Positions 27,021-36,029 of a stretch of DNA of 64,000 nt are shown in pieces. The notes below the pieces were generated by a model. That model did no database searches. It was not told the DNA's origin and saw only the letters and a list, made by a program, of their open reading frames with translations. This DNA comes from Kaistella polysaccharea (GTDB lineage Bacteria > Bacteroidota > Bacteroidia > Flavobacteriales > Weeksellaceae): assembly GCF_020410745.1 (NCBI RefSeq), contig NZ_CP084528.1, forward strand, positions 1,798,001 through 1,862,000, read 5' to 3'. A program made the position numbers and the translations under genes. Each line of letters starts with the position of its first letter. Within the stretch, counting starts at the first letter, position 1.

Positions 27021-28130
27021 TTAATTTGCCACAAAAGGCTTGATTTGTTTCTTATTTTTTTCCTTAAACTCGTATCCCAAGTTGTAAGAGAATCCTACAC
27101 CTAATGTTTGCTTTAACTGCAATTTCTGCATTTGATCGTGATCGTAAAGCAGATCAAGACTAATTACCGTGGTAATAAATTTATTAAATCTAATGTTTAG
27201 TGCTCCATTATAAGCGATATCAACCCGTTCCGGATGAGAAATATAATTACTAAAGAAGTTCACCTGATTGACAAGATTTATGTCTTTATAAATTTTCAAA
27301 CGATAGAGAATATTTACCAAAGCACCTAACTCTGCTCGAACCGATTGCCCATCTTTGTCTAGACCATACTTACCCGCTTTTTGAAGAAATGGGTCGTTTA
27401 CAAAGGTAAATTTACCATTTACAGGCCGGAAAATTATTTGAAAGTTTTCACTTGGATTATATAAAATCCCGACCCCAGCGTACAGATAACCAGGTGACAT
27501 AAATCTCGAGATTCGGTCTGCAAAACCTGGATTGGGGGTCAACGAATAATTGTAACCAGGCGCAAACTGGGAAAGAAACTGAAAACCCGTAGAGAGGTAA
27601 AAATTTTTCCCCACGTCGTAACCGTAGTTACTCATAATATTGATGTAATCTTCCGTTTTTCTGGAGGATTCCCCTTGCGACGCTACAAACCCATAACCGA
27701 GCTGAATATTATTGTCTAAAAAATGACGTCGGTTTTTATAACTGAGATTATAGTTAATCTTTCCAATAATACCAATATTGTTATTCCCACCAGAATTCCA
27801 GTTCGAAAAAGAAGATTGGTTGAATACCAAATTATTTTGTCCGTAATAGAACCATTTTATAGGATCTTTCAACTGCAAAAGATTGTAAGGTGTTACGGGA
27901 ATTTCTTCTTCTACAGAAATCAAAGCATTTCTGTCTTTAATGACTAAAGTATCCTTAAAACGCACTTCAAATTTCTCAAATTTAGGATTAGATAAACTGT
28001 CTAAGTCAAGTGCACGGGCTTTCCATCGATTTTGGGAAATCGAATCAATCTCTGCGAGAATACCTTTATCCTGTTGGGAAAATACCGTAATCGCAAGAAA
28101 CAACGATAAAAAAAACAATAATTTTCTCAT
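27021..28130 (-). CDS. DUF3078 domain protein, predicted outer-membrane barrel
   Basis: A 369-residue protein started at ATG 28130, which opens the signal peptide (MRKLLFFLSLFLAITVFSQ); a TTG 9 bases up overlaps the promoter box. The DUF3078 signature is visible at about 100-125 (WFYYGQNNLVFNQSSFSNWN), followed by many amphipathic strands ending in GVGFSYNLGYEF, typical of an outer-membrane beta-barrel. The family is widespread in Bacteroidota and without known function. Single gene. Confidence 0.88.
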   Translation of the reverse strand: MRKLLFFLSLFLAITVFSQQDKGILAEIDSISQNRWKARALDLDSLSNPKFEKFEVRFKDTLVIKDRNALISVEEEIPVTPYNLLQLKDPIKWFYYGQNNLVFNQSSFSNWNSGGNNNIGIIGKINYNLSYKNRRHFLDNNIQLGYGFVASQGESSRKTEDYINIMSNYGYDVGKNFYLSTGFQFLSQFAPGYNYSLTPNPGFADRISRFMSPGYLYAGVGILYNPSENFQIIFRPVNGKFTFVNDPFLQKAGKYGLDKDGQSVRAELGALVNILYRLKIYKDINLVNQVNFFSNYISHPERVDIAYNGALNIRFNKFITTVISLDLLYDHDQMQKLQLKQTLGVGFSYNLGYEFKEKNKKQIKPFVAN

Positions 28131-28136
28131 AGGTGG

Positions 28137-28144
28137 CAAAAATA
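28137..28144 (-). promoter_or_regulatory. -7 box (TAnnTTTG) for the DUF3078 gene
   Basis: TATTTTTG on the minus strand, 6 bases before the ATG at 28130. Confidence 0.35.
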
Positions 28145-28279
28145 AGACAAACTATTTTAATTTAAAAAACGAGAAACGAGATTGTTGGTACTATTTGGCT
28201 GATTTTCTTTAAATTTAAAAAAGTATTAGCCATAATTTCTTCATTAAAATTTTGGTAACAGTTTTGACAAAAATATTGA

Positions 28280-29050
28280 ATGTTCAATAAATCTCTTAAT
28301 TACGACGCTGTTTTATACGCTGCCCTAATGGTAGTGGCAATGTGGGTGGGATTTTTTTTACAGAATTTAGGTTGGTTCAGCGGTTGTTCGGGCGCGATTA
28401 TTCCCTTAAGTCCGTACGGTTTAAAAGGAATTTTTTTATCTCCTTTTCTGCATGGCAGTCTTGAGCATATTTTTGGAAACTCAGTTCCCATTTTTGTACT
28501 TATTTTTTTGCTCATCCAATTTTATCCTTTTATCGCGAAAAAAGTTTTTTTTCTGGGTTGGATTTTAACAGGCCTTTTGGTCTGGCTTCTGCCGCCTATT
28601 GATATTTATACGGGACAATTTACAGAGGTCTGCATCATTGGAGCCAGTGGAATTGTGTACGTTCTGGCATTTTTTCTATTCTTCAGTGGTGTTTTTCGAT
28701 GGAACATGAAATTCCTAACGGTTTCTATGGTTGTTGCACTTTATTATGGAAGTTTAATTTGGGGCGTATTACCGGAAGAGCTTTTTTCTAATTTAGCAGA
28801 ACCGAGCAGAATTTCCTGGCAATCCCACTTATCAGGAGCCGTCATCGGAATTATAATGGCCTTTATTTTCCGGAAATCTGGCGAGCAGAAAGTGAGATTT
28901 ATTTGGCAGTTTCCAAATTATTATAGTGAGAAAGACGACAAACTCTGGCAAGAATACAAAGAAACACATCCCGATGATTTTTTAGAACTGCCTCAGAAAA
29001 AGAGAGATAATATTTGGGAGCATCTGGACGAGATCCGGAGAAATGAATAA
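28280..29050 (+). CDS. Rhomboid family intramembrane serine protease
   Basis: A 256-residue membrane protein with about six helices. The catalytic dyad is visible: Ser123 in GASGIVY and His183 in SHLSGAVIG. The conserved HGSLEHIFGN segment (residues 58-66) is in the L1/helix 2 region. It cuts membrane-spanning substrates; the target is unknown. The C-terminal 50 residues are charged and cytoplasmic (YYSEKDDKLWQEYKET). dprA follows 28 bases later with its own promoter box. Confidence 0.94.
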   Translation: MFNKSLNYDAVLYAALMVVAMWVGFFLQNLGWFSGCSGAIIPLSPYGLKGIFLSPFLHGSLEHIFGNSVPIFVLIFLLIQFYPFIAKKVFFLGWILTGLLVWLLPPIDIYTGQFTEVCIIGASGIVYVLAFFLFFSGVFRWNMKFLTVSMVVALYYGSLIWGVLPEELFSNLAEPSRISWQSHLSGAVIGIIMAFIFRKSGEQKVRFIWQFPNYYSEKDDKLWQEYKETHPDDFLELPQKKRDNIWEHLDEIRRNE

Positions 29051-29057
29051 ATTTTGA

Positions 29058-29065
29058 TACTTTTG
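29058..29065 (+). promoter_or_regulatory. -7 box (TAnnTTTG) for dprA
   Basis: TACTTTTG in the 28-base gap, 13 bases before the ATG at 29079. Confidence 0.4.
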
Positions 29066-29078
29066 AAAAAACTTCTGC

Positions 29079-30188
29079 ATGCACTCCGAAGAGATTTTTT
29101 ATTCCATTGCGTTACGACGTTGCCCACTTATTGGCGATGTCGTTTTCCAGAAGCTGATTAATGAAGCTGGATCGGCGAAACAGGTTTGGGAATTATCAAA
29201 ATCAGGTCTGCAGAATATTTTTGGTATCGGCCGTAAAATTGCGCTGGAAATAGGAAATAAGGAACATCTGGATTTTGCCGAAAACGAAATTAAATTCTGC
29301 GAGAAACACAACATCAAAATAAATCTTCGTCATTTAGGCGATTTACCCGCGCTGCTAAACACCTGTGAAGACGCGCCGGCAATTCTCTATCAGAAAGGAA
29401 ATATTCCAACTACGCAGAACAATCTGAGTATTGTGGGAACCCGAAATATTTCTTCGTACGGCAAAAACTTTATCCAAGATTTTTTAGAGAATATCAATTC
29501 TCAAAGTGTAACCACGGTTAGTGGTTTAGCTTTAGGTGCTGATTCCGAAGTTCACCAGGCGTCGCTTGTAAATTCTCTTCCGACTATTGCAGTACTCGCA
29601 CATGGCTTTCACACACTTTACCCCTCTAAAAACCGAAAATTGGCAGATAAAATTTTATCTGAAAACGGAATGCTTTTAACAGAATTTAATTCTTCACAGA
29701 AACCAGACAGGGAAAATTTTATTCAACGTAATCGAGTTATTGCAGGCTTGTCTCCCGCTACAATTGTCGTAGAAACTGCCTTTGGTGGTGGTTCCATCAG
29801 CACGGCAACATTTGCCAATAATTACAATCGCGATGTTTATGCGTTGCCGGGCAGAATCGACGAAAAGTATAGCCAGGGCTGCAACCAACTCATCCTTCAA
29901 AATAAAGCGACAGCGATATCTACAATTTCTGGATTGATTAAGGAGCTTGGCTATGACAAAGAAAAGGAGAAGACGGGCGAATTATTTCCCTCCTCAGAAA
30001 TAAAATTACTTTTACCTCAAAATCAACAGGATATTTTGAGCCTACTTCATAAAACCATTCCGCTTTCTTTGGATGAAATATCAGAGAATTTAAACTTGCC
30101 ATCTTATAAAATTTTACCAGATCTTCTTCAACTTGAAATTTCGGGTTACATCCGAGCACTTTCGGGAAGACAATATTTAATTTTATGA
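29079..30188 (+). CDS. dprA: DNA-processing protein DprA
   Basis: Loads RecA on incoming single-stranded DNA in natural transformation. The 369 residues show an N-terminal helical region with a HhH-like stretch (LQNIFGIGRKIALEIG). The Rossmann core follows, with SIVGTRNISSYG, TVSGLALGADSEVHQASL, FIQRNRVIAGLSP and VVETAFGGGSISTA. The C-terminal winged-helix-like domain starts near residue 310 (LPQNQQDILSLLHK). With the comM-like gene nearby it suggests that the strain may be able to take up DNA. Confidence 0.95.
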   Translation: MHSEEIFYSIALRRCPLIGDVVFQKLINEAGSAKQVWELSKSGLQNIFGIGRKIALEIGNKEHLDFAENEIKFCEKHNIKINLRHLGDLPALLNTCEDAPAILYQKGNIPTTQNNLSIVGTRNISSYGKNFIQDFLENINSQSVTTVSGLALGADSEVHQASLVNSLPTIAVLAHGFHTLYPSKNRKLADKILSENGMLLTEFNSSQKPDRENFIQRNRVIAGLSPATIVVETAFGGGSISTATFANNYNRDVYALPGRIDEKYSQGCNQLILQNKATAISTISGLIKELGYDKEKEKTGELFPSSEIKLLLPQNQQDILSLLHKTIPLSLDEISENLNLPSYKILPDLLQLEISGYIRALSGRQYLIL

Positions 30189-30341
30189 TTTTAGGCGTTT
30201 TAATAAACGTAGGATTATCTGCGATACGTTATGTTTTCCATATCTAAATAGCGCTTTCATTAATGCAAAATTACAGTTGTAGAGGTTTGTTTGAATTTAC
30301 CAAAACATTAAAATTTCTACCTAAAGTTTTCAAAAAAAAAT

Positions 30342-30349
30342 TAAATTTG
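30342..30349 (+). promoter_or_regulatory. -7 box (TAnnTTTG) for gdhA
   Basis: TAAATTTG, 22 bases before the ATG at 30372. Confidence 0.4.
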
Positions 30350-30371
30350 TTAGTATAAATAACATCTTTTT

Positions 30372-31730
30372 ATGGAACACTATAATGTAGAGCAAAAAAT
30401 CCAGGACTTTGTCGCAAACATTGAAGCGAGGAATCCAAACGAACCAGAATTCCTTCAAGCTGTAAAAGAAGTTGCTGTTACGGTGATTCCATTTATTGCC
30501 ACTCATAAACAATATGATGGCAAAAAACTTTTGGAAAGAATGGCTGAGCCCGAAAGAACTATCATCTTCCGTGTGCCTTGGGTAGATGACTCAGGAGAAA
30601 TTCAGGTGAACAGAGGTTTTAGAATTCAGATGAATTCTGCTATTGGTCCCTACAAAGGTGGAATTCGTTTTCATCCAACCGTAAATTTATCAGTACTTAA
30701 ATTTTTAGCTTTCGAACAGACTTTTAAAAACTCGCTGACTACTTTGCCAATGGGGGGTGGAAAAGGAGGAGCTGATTTTGATCCACAGGGAAAAAGTGAT
30801 ATGGAGGTGATGCGTTTCTGCCAGGCTTTTATGACAGAACTTTGCAAGCATATTGGTCCCGAAACTGATGTTCCTGCCGGTGATATTGGCGTTGGCGCGC
30901 GTGAAATCGGGTATTTATTTGGTCAATATAAAAAGATTAGAAATGAATTTACAGGAGTTCTTACTGGGAAAGGTCTTGCCTACGGTGGTTCTCTTATCAG
31001 ACCGGAAGCTACCGGTTATGGTGTCGTTTATTTCTGTGAGCAAATGCTTAAAACAATAGGACAAGATATTAAAGGAAAAACTTTTGCAGTTTCCGGTTTC
31101 GGAAATGTAGCATGGGGAGTTGTTAAAAAAGTTACAGAACTTGGTGGTAAAGTGTTAACGATCAGCGGACCAGATGGTTACGTATATGATGAAGATGGTA
31201 TCTCTGGTGAAAAAATAGATTATTTATTGCAACTTCGAGCTTCTGGAAATAACAGAGCTGAAGATTTTGTAAAGAAATTCCCAAGTGCTAAATTCTTTGC
31301 AGGAAAACGTCCGTGGGATGTTAAATGTGATGTCGCAATTCCTGCCGCAACTCAAAATGAACTTTTTCTGGAAGATGCAGAAGCATTAGTTGCCAACGGA
31401 GTAATCTGTGTAACTGAAGCTGCAAATATGCCTTCAACTTTAGACGCGATTAATTATTTCTTGGATAATAAAGTTCTATTCTCCCCTGGAAAAGCATCTA
31501 ACGCTGGCGGTGTAGCAACATCGGGATTAGAGATGACGCAAAACTCAATTCGACTGAACTGGTCATCTGAAGAAGTTGATACAAGATTGAAAGAAATCAT
31601 GATCGGTATTCACAAAGCATGCAGTGCTTATGGCAAAGACGAAAGCGGTTATGTAAACTACGTAAAAGGCGCAAACATCGCGGGCTTTGTAAAAGTAGCC
31701 GAAGCAATGCTAGCACAAGGTGTCGTATAA
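30372..31730 (+). CDS. gdhA: Glutamate dehydrogenase (NADP-specific type)
   Basis: Makes glutamate from 2-oxoglutarate and ammonia. The 452-residue protein is the hexameric class I type. It has the dimer segment GPYKGGIRFHP, the catalytic Lys in LPMGGGKGGADFDPQGKSD, the Asp region VPAGDIGVGAREIGYLFGQ, and the nucleotide loop VSGFGNVAWG. Length and sequence match the NADP-dependent biosynthetic enzymes; coenzyme use is inferred from that. Single gene with promoter and terminator. Confidence 0.95.
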   Translation: MEHYNVEQKIQDFVANIEARNPNEPEFLQAVKEVAVTVIPFIATHKQYDGKKLLERMAEPERTIIFRVPWVDDSGEIQVNRGFRIQMNSAIGPYKGGIRFHPTVNLSVLKFLAFEQTFKNSLTTLPMGGGKGGADFDPQGKSDMEVMRFCQAFMTELCKHIGPETDVPAGDIGVGAREIGYLFGQYKKIRNEFTGVLTGKGLAYGGSLIRPEATGYGVVYFCEQMLKTIGQDIKGKTFAVSGFGNVAWGVVKKVTELGGKVLTISGPDGYVYDEDGISGEKIDYLLQLRASGNNRAEDFVKKFPSAKFFAGKRPWDVKCDVAIPAATQNELFLEDAEALVANGVICVTEAANMPSTLDAINYFLDNKVLFSPGKASNAGGVATSGLEMTQNSIRLNWSSEEVDTRLKEIMIGIHKACSAYGKDESGYVNYVKGANIAGFVKVAEAMLAQGVV

Positions 31731-31807
31731 ATAAAATATAAAAGCCGGTTTGCCGGATTTTTCATAAACCTGTCCCGGGAAAATGGGAAAAAGTAAAGTG
31801 AAAGGAT

Positions 31808-31836
31808 AAAAAGCATTGAGATTTCAATGCTTTTTG
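31808..31836 (+). terminator. Terminator downstream of gdhA
   Basis: Perfect stem AAAAAGCATTGA / TCAATGCTTTTT with loop GATT. A weaker CCGG hairpin lies at 31741-31762. Confidence 0.8.
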
Positions 31837-31888
31837 TTATTTAGAGATTTCTGTTTTTTGTTTTTTTTAAGAGAAGAAACGAGTCTGA

Positions 31889-32383
31889 TCATTTACTCTT
31901 ATTGATTTTATCTTGCATTCTTTCTACAAATTCAAATGCTGCCGGGCAGATTAAGGTATTCTTAATGGTTAAATGATTAATTTGATAAATCTTTTTCCGG
32001 TCGGTGTGGGGAAACTCGCGACAAGCCTTTGGGCGAACATCATAAATTGAACACGTATTATCTTGATTTAAAAACCAACAAGGCAAATTCTGCAAAACTT
32101 TGTCCTGATCTTCGTCAGTCTGTAAAAACTTGGCTTCGAAATCTGACAATTTCATTTTCAGATGCTTGGCGATTCTCTCAATATCTTTCTCGGTGAAAAG
32201 TGGCCCAGTCGTTTTGCAGCAGTTCGCACATTGCAAACAATCAATCTTCTCAAAAACTTCTTCATGGGTTTCCTGCACGAGATAATCCAGATTTCTGGGC
32301 GGTTTTTTCTTCAGACTTTCCAGAAATTTTTGGTGTTCTTTATTTTTGAGCAAGCCTTGCTTTTTGTAAAACTCTAAATCCAT
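31889..32383 (-). CDS. YkgJ-family cysteine-cluster protein
   Basis: A 164-residue soluble protein. The N-terminal region is basic. The cluster CLQCANCCKT lies near residue 49, and further Cys in NLPCWFL, NTCSIYD and KACREFPHTD complete the CxBinding-type zinc or iron cluster of the family (Pfam CxxCxxCC). The role of these proteins is uncertain; a metal-bound oxidoreductase has been proposed. Single gene. Confidence 0.88.
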   Translation of the reverse strand: MDLEFYKKQGLLKNKEHQKFLESLKKKPPRNLDYLVQETHEEVFEKIDCLQCANCCKTTGPLFTEKDIERIAKHLKMKLSDFEAKFLQTDEDQDKVLQNLPCWFLNQDNTCSIYDVRPKACREFPHTDRKKIYQINHLTIKNTLICPAAFEFVERMQDKINKSK

Positions 32384-32387
32384 TCTG

Positions 32388-32395
32388 CAAAAATA
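32388..32395 (-). promoter_or_regulatory. -7 box (TAnnTTTG) for the YkgJ-like gene
   Basis: TATTTTTG on the minus strand just before the ATG at 32383. Confidence 0.35.
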
Positions 32396-32445
32396 CGGGT
32401 AAATGGTTTATTAATTATATTTTCGGGAAAATACGTTGACTGCGG

Positions 32446-32535
32446 CCGCGATAGTAGCGGCTACCCCGCAGGGAAGCGGCGGAACGAAGTGAAGCCGCTG
32501 ACCGAGGAGTAATAGCGGATAGCGCGAATTGTCTG
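32446..32535 (+). other. Structured intergenic element, copy B (shared with 8963-9036)
   Basis: GC-rich island in AT-rich DNA. 5' box GCGATAGTAGCGGC at 32448-32461, inner stem AGCGGC / GCCGCT (32475-32480 with 32494-32499) with the 13-nt loop GGAACGAAGTGAA, and 3' box ATAGCGGATAGC at 32512-32523. CGCG segments near both ends can pair. Compared with copy A, both boxes and 11 of 13 loop bases agree, whereas the stems differ. It lies 60 bases before the truncated haemoglobin promoter. Confidence 0.6.
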
Positions 32536-32587
32536 CCCAAAAAAATACAGTTGACTTCAGTCATATGTACAACGACAAAATTTTAAG

Positions 32588-32595
32588 TAATTTTG
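32588..32595 (+). promoter_or_regulatory. -7 box (TAnnTTTG) for the truncated haemoglobin gene
   Basis: TAATTTTG, 4 bases before the ATG at 32600. Confidence 0.4.
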
Positions 32596-32599
32596 CAGC

Positions 32600-32983
32600 A
32601 TGAAGAAGTTAGAAACCCGACAGGATATCGAAGATTTAGTCAATTTTTTTTATGACAAAGTTCAGAAAGATGAAACCATCGGATTCTTTTTTAATGACGT
32701 AGCGAAGGTTGACTGGTCGCATCATTTACCGAAAATGTATTCTTTTTGGGAAACGCTTTTATTCGGTCAAATGTCTTACAAAGGAAATCCTATGGCGGTA
32801 CATTTCCCAATCAATGCTGAAGTTCCGATGGAGAAATTTCATTTTCAACATTGGGTAAAATTGTGGACGGCAACGGTGGAAGAAAATTTCACGGGTGAAA
32901 CCGCGGATTTGGCCATTTACAAAGCTACCAATATCGCGAATTTAATGGGTCACAAAATGGAGGTTGCGCGAAAATTATCTTAA
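32600..32983 (+). CDS. Group III truncated haemoglobin
   Basis: A 127-residue haem protein of the 2-over-2 globin fold. Group III features are seen: FFYDKVQKDETIGFFF at the start, a distal HH pair at residues 41-42 (WSHHLPKMYSFW), the absence of the Gly-Gly motifs of groups I and II, and the probable proximal His81 in KFHFQHWVKLW. It binds O2 or NO; roles in peroxide or nitrosative stress are proposed for the group. Single gene with a structured element upstream. Confidence 0.93.
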   Translation: MKKLETRQDIEDLVNFFYDKVQKDETIGFFFNDVAKVDWSHHLPKMYSFWETLLFGQMSYKGNPMAVHFPINAEVPMEKFHFQHWVKLWTATVEENFTGETADLAIYKATNIANLMGHKMEVARKLS

Positions 32984-33036
32984 TTAAAATGCAATAAAAT
33001 CCGCAAATTAATTTAAGAATCGCTACAATCGTAGGA

Positions 33037-33747
33037 TTAAATTCTGGATTTTAAATAGTCTTGTCGTAGATTCTCGTCCAGCTTTTCTATAGAATATCGC
33101 AATGTTGTTCTGGGCATTTTTTTATAATGCCGATTAAGAAAATCTAAAAGTTCACGCTCATTTTTCTTTCCCATTTCTCTCAAAAGCCAACCATTTGCTT
33201 TCTGCATTAAATCATGTTCGTGATTTAAATTCTTGATTACCAAATCTTTAAGCAGATCAAATGATCCTTTTTTCACGTGAAACATAGTTGAAACTACGGC
33301 TATTCTTTGGCTCCACAAATTGTCTTCGTCGGATAAATCGAGGAGAATAGAATCGTCTTTATTTTCAAAACGGTACTGACCTAAAATTTTATAACAGGAA
33401 CTGTCCACCAAATCCCAATTGTTGATGTGCTGCCTGTTCTTTACATAGAAGTCTGCGATTTCTCTTCGTTGATTTGAAGTCTTTGATTTCTCAAACTTCG
33501 CAACCAACATTAACAATGCACAATGCCGATATTCATGAATTTCAGAAGCTAAAAGATCTTTTAATTCCGGGAAAGAAATTTTAGGGAAATATGCCTTCGC
33601 GATTTTTCGCTGGTCTGGAACGGAAACGCCAATAAATTGATCACCTTCTGCATACTGACCTTTCCCAGTTTTAAAAAACTTCCGATAAAATACAGCTTTT
33701 TCCGGCTTTGAAAGCTCCTGTAAAGCTGCTGTAATCTTGGCAATCAT
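33037..33747 (-). CDS. AlkD-like DNA alkylation repair protein
   Basis: A 236-residue all-helical HEAT-repeat protein of the DNA alkylation repair family (Pfam DNA_alkylation). Typical segments are YAEGDQFIGVSVPDQRKIAK, NNWDLVDSSCYKILG and QKANGWLLREMGKKN. It probably removes alkylated bases without base flipping, as AlkD does; substrate range cannot be read. Its ATG directly follows the glutaminase stop codon, so the two are co-transcribed. Confidence 0.92.
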   Translation of the reverse strand: MIAKITAALQELSKPEKAVFYRKFFKTGKGQYAEGDQFIGVSVPDQRKIAKAYFPKISFPELKDLLASEIHEYRHCALLMLVAKFEKSKTSNQRREIADFYVKNRQHINNWDLVDSSCYKILGQYRFENKDDSILLDLSDEDNLWSQRIAVVSTMFHVKKGSFDLLKDLVIKNLNHEHDLMQKANGWLLREMGKKNERELLDFLNRHYKKMPRTTLRYSIEKLDENLRQDYLKSRI

Positions 33748-34668
33748 TTAAAATATACTTTCCCCGGTTTGGGTCGTAAATTCTTCAAGAAGCTTCATAC
33801 CGCGGTACGAATTTCCTTTTGCATTAAGTTTCGGACTCCAAACGGCAATGCAATAGTGATGTGGATAAATAGCGATTATTCCGCCGCCTACACCACTTTT
33901 CCCAGGCAAACCTACGCGAAAAGAAAATTCCCCAGATTCGTCGTAAAAACCACATGTCAGCAGAATTGCATTTACCCTTTTTACTTTGCTAGGAGACAGA
34001 ATCTGAGCCATATTTGAGGGTTTTTCACCTTCATTCGCTAAGTATAAAAAGCTTTTGCTCAGTTGTTTACACGTCATTTCTATAGCACAGAGATGACAAT
34101 AAAGTTCAATAACCGCATCGGGTTTATTTCTGATATTTCCGAAGGATTTCATGAAATTGCACATCGCTGTATTTCGGAAACTATTTTGCATCTCACTTGC
34201 GGCCACTTTTTCATTGAAGTTAATGTCTTCTTCTTCCGAAAGGTTTCGAATATAAGAAAGCAGTTCTTCTTTTGGATTTGAACAAATTTCTAACAAAATG
34301 TCGCAAATGACCAACGCGCCCGCATTAATAAAAGGATTTCGTGGGATTCCTTTATCGGCTTCCAACTGTACTAACGAATTAAACGGATTCCCCGACGGCT
34401 CTACGTCTACGCGATGCCACAATTCTTCGCCCAGCTTTTCATAAACAAAAGAAAGTGCGAAAACTTTAGAAATACTTTGAATAGAAAATTTCTCCTCAAA
34501 ATCGCCAAAGCCAAAACTATGATGATTTAAATCGGTAAAACTAACGCCAAATTTTTCGGCAGAAATATTGGCGATTTCCGGAATATAATCGGGAATTTTA
34601 CCTTTGTTTTCCTCGGATTTTACTTCAGAATAAACCTCTGTAATAATTTTCTGATAATCAATTTTCAT
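33748..34668 (-). CDS. glsA: Glutaminase
   Basis: Hydrolyses glutamine to glutamate and ammonia. The 306-residue protein is a serine-dependent beta-lactamase-fold glutaminase: the SxxK motif is Ser65 to Lys68 in IQSISKVF, with NPFNSLVQLE and NPFINAGAL, FPGKSGVGGG-like RVGLPGKSGVGGG near the C-terminus, and the family end segment GNSYRGMKLLEE. Normal length. First gene of a two-gene unit with the AlkD-like gene; no -7 box is visible upstream. Confidence 0.95.
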   Translation of the reverse strand: MKIDYQKIITEVYSEVKSEENKGKIPDYIPEIANISAEKFGVSFTDLNHHSFGFGDFEEKFSIQSISKVFALSFVYEKLGEELWHRVDVEPSGNPFNSLVQLEADKGIPRNPFINAGALVICDILLEICSNPKEELLSYIRNLSEEEDINFNEKVAASEMQNSFRNTAMCNFMKSFGNIRNKPDAVIELYCHLCAIEMTCKQLSKSFLYLANEGEKPSNMAQILSPSKVKRVNAILLTCGFYDESGEFSFRVGLPGKSGVGGGIIAIYPHHYCIAVWSPKLNAKGNSYRGMKLLEEFTTQTGESIF

Positions 34669-34703
34669 AAAATTAAAGAGGAATTGATATCGTATAGAAT
34701 TTT

Positions 34704-35930
34704 TTAAAGCTCATCTTTTGATTCATCTTCATCATCAAAATATTGAAAAAGAAAATCATTATATGGGAAACGGGAAATATGAATTTTTAAAACCTCGTCG
34801 TAAATCATTTTCTTCAGTTCTGGGAAATTTTCTTTCTTTAACGCAGAAATGAAAACGGTGGGATATTTGGATTTAGACATCCACGTTTTTTTCCATTCAT
34901 CTAAAGAGATATTTTCACGGGTTTCCGGGCTCAAATCATCTTCTGCTTTTTCCTCGTAGGCAAATGCATCAATTTTATTGAAAACCATGATCATCGGTTT
35001 TTGATGCGCCCCGATTTCCATTAATGTTTGGTTAACGGAATTAATGTGGTCTTCAAAACTTTCGTGAGAGATATCGACAACGTGAATTAAAAGATCAGCT
35101 TCGCGAACTTCATCTAAAGTTGATTTAAAACTTTCAACGAGCTGCGTCGGTAGTTTTCTTATAAAACCAACAGTGTCAGTAAGTAAAAAGGGTAAATTAC
35201 CCATCACTACTTTTCGAACGGTCGTATCTAATGTCGCAAATAATTTATCTTCGGCGAAAACTTCTGACTTCGAAAGGGCATTCATCAAAGTTGATTTACC
35301 AACATTTGTATATCCGACCAGTGCAACGCGAACCATTTTTCCCCGATTGTTTCTCTGCGTCGCCATTTGTCTGTCTATCGTTTTGAGCTTTTCCTTTAAT
35401 AATGAAATACGATCGCGAATAATCCTTCTATCCGTTTCAATCTCTGTTTCACCAGGACCACGCATTCCGATTCCACCTTGTTGTCTTTCAAGGTGAGTCC
35501 ACATCCTGGTCAATCGCGGCAAGAGATATTCGTACTGTGCCAATTCTACCTGCGTTCTTGCGTAAGAAGTTTGGGCTCGTTGGGCAAAAATATCAAGAAT
35601 TAAATTAGTTCTGTCGAGGATTTTAACTTCTATTTCCTTTTCCAGATTTTTGAGTTGTGAAGGAGAAAGTTCATCATCGAAAACTACAGTCCCGATGCCA
35701 TGTTCTTTTACGTAATCTCGAATTTCCTGCGCTTTTCCACTTCCGATAAATGTTTTGGAGTCGGGTTTTGTCAACCGTTGGGTAAATCTTTTGTCAACAG
35801 TTGCACCTGCTGTAAAAGCCAAAAACTCGAGTTCGTCGAGGTATTCAGTTAATTTATCTTCGCTTTGATTTTGAGTAATTAAACCGACTAAGACGGCTTT
35901 TTCGTATTGATGATCGTTTTTTTCTAACAT
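34704..35930 (-). CDS. hflX: GTPase HflX
   Basis: Ribosome-associated GTPase that helps split or rescue stalled 70S ribosomes. The 408 residues show the N-terminal HflX domain (GSGKAQEIRDYV, LDRTNLILDIFAQRA), the GGIGMRGPGETEIETDRR linker signature, and the G domain with GYTNVGKSTL, DTVGFI and NKID. The C-terminal acidic tail is short. Single gene with its own promoter box. Confidence 0.95.
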   Translation of the reverse strand: MLEKNDHQYEKAVLVGLITQNQSEDKLTEYLDELEFLAFTAGATVDKRFTQRLTKPDSKTFIGSGKAQEIRDYVKEHGIGTVVFDDELSPSQLKNLEKEIEVKILDRTNLILDIFAQRAQTSYARTQVELAQYEYLLPRLTRMWTHLERQQGGIGMRGPGETEIETDRRIIRDRISLLKEKLKTIDRQMATQRNNRGKMVRVALVGYTNVGKSTLMNALSKSEVFAEDKLFATLDTTVRKVVMGNLPFLLTDTVGFIRKLPTQLVESFKSTLDEVREADLLIHVVDISHESFEDHINSVNQTLMEIGAHQKPMIMVFNKIDAFAYEEKAEDDLSPETRENISLDEWKKTWMSKSKYPTVFISALKKENFPELKKMIYDEVLKIHISRFPYNDFLFQYFDDEDESKDEL

Positions 35931-35950
35931 AAATTGCTACGGCATTTACA

Positions 35951-35958
35951 CAAAGATA
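35951..35958 (-). promoter_or_regulatory. -7 box (TAnnTTTG) for hflX
   Basis: TATCTTTG on the minus strand, 20 bases before the ATG at 35930. Confidence 0.4.
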
Positions 35959-36029
35959 CTACTTTGCATTTTTCTATTAAAAGTTCTCAGGCAATTAAAC
36001 TTGAGATTATTTTGATTAATACTATTTAT

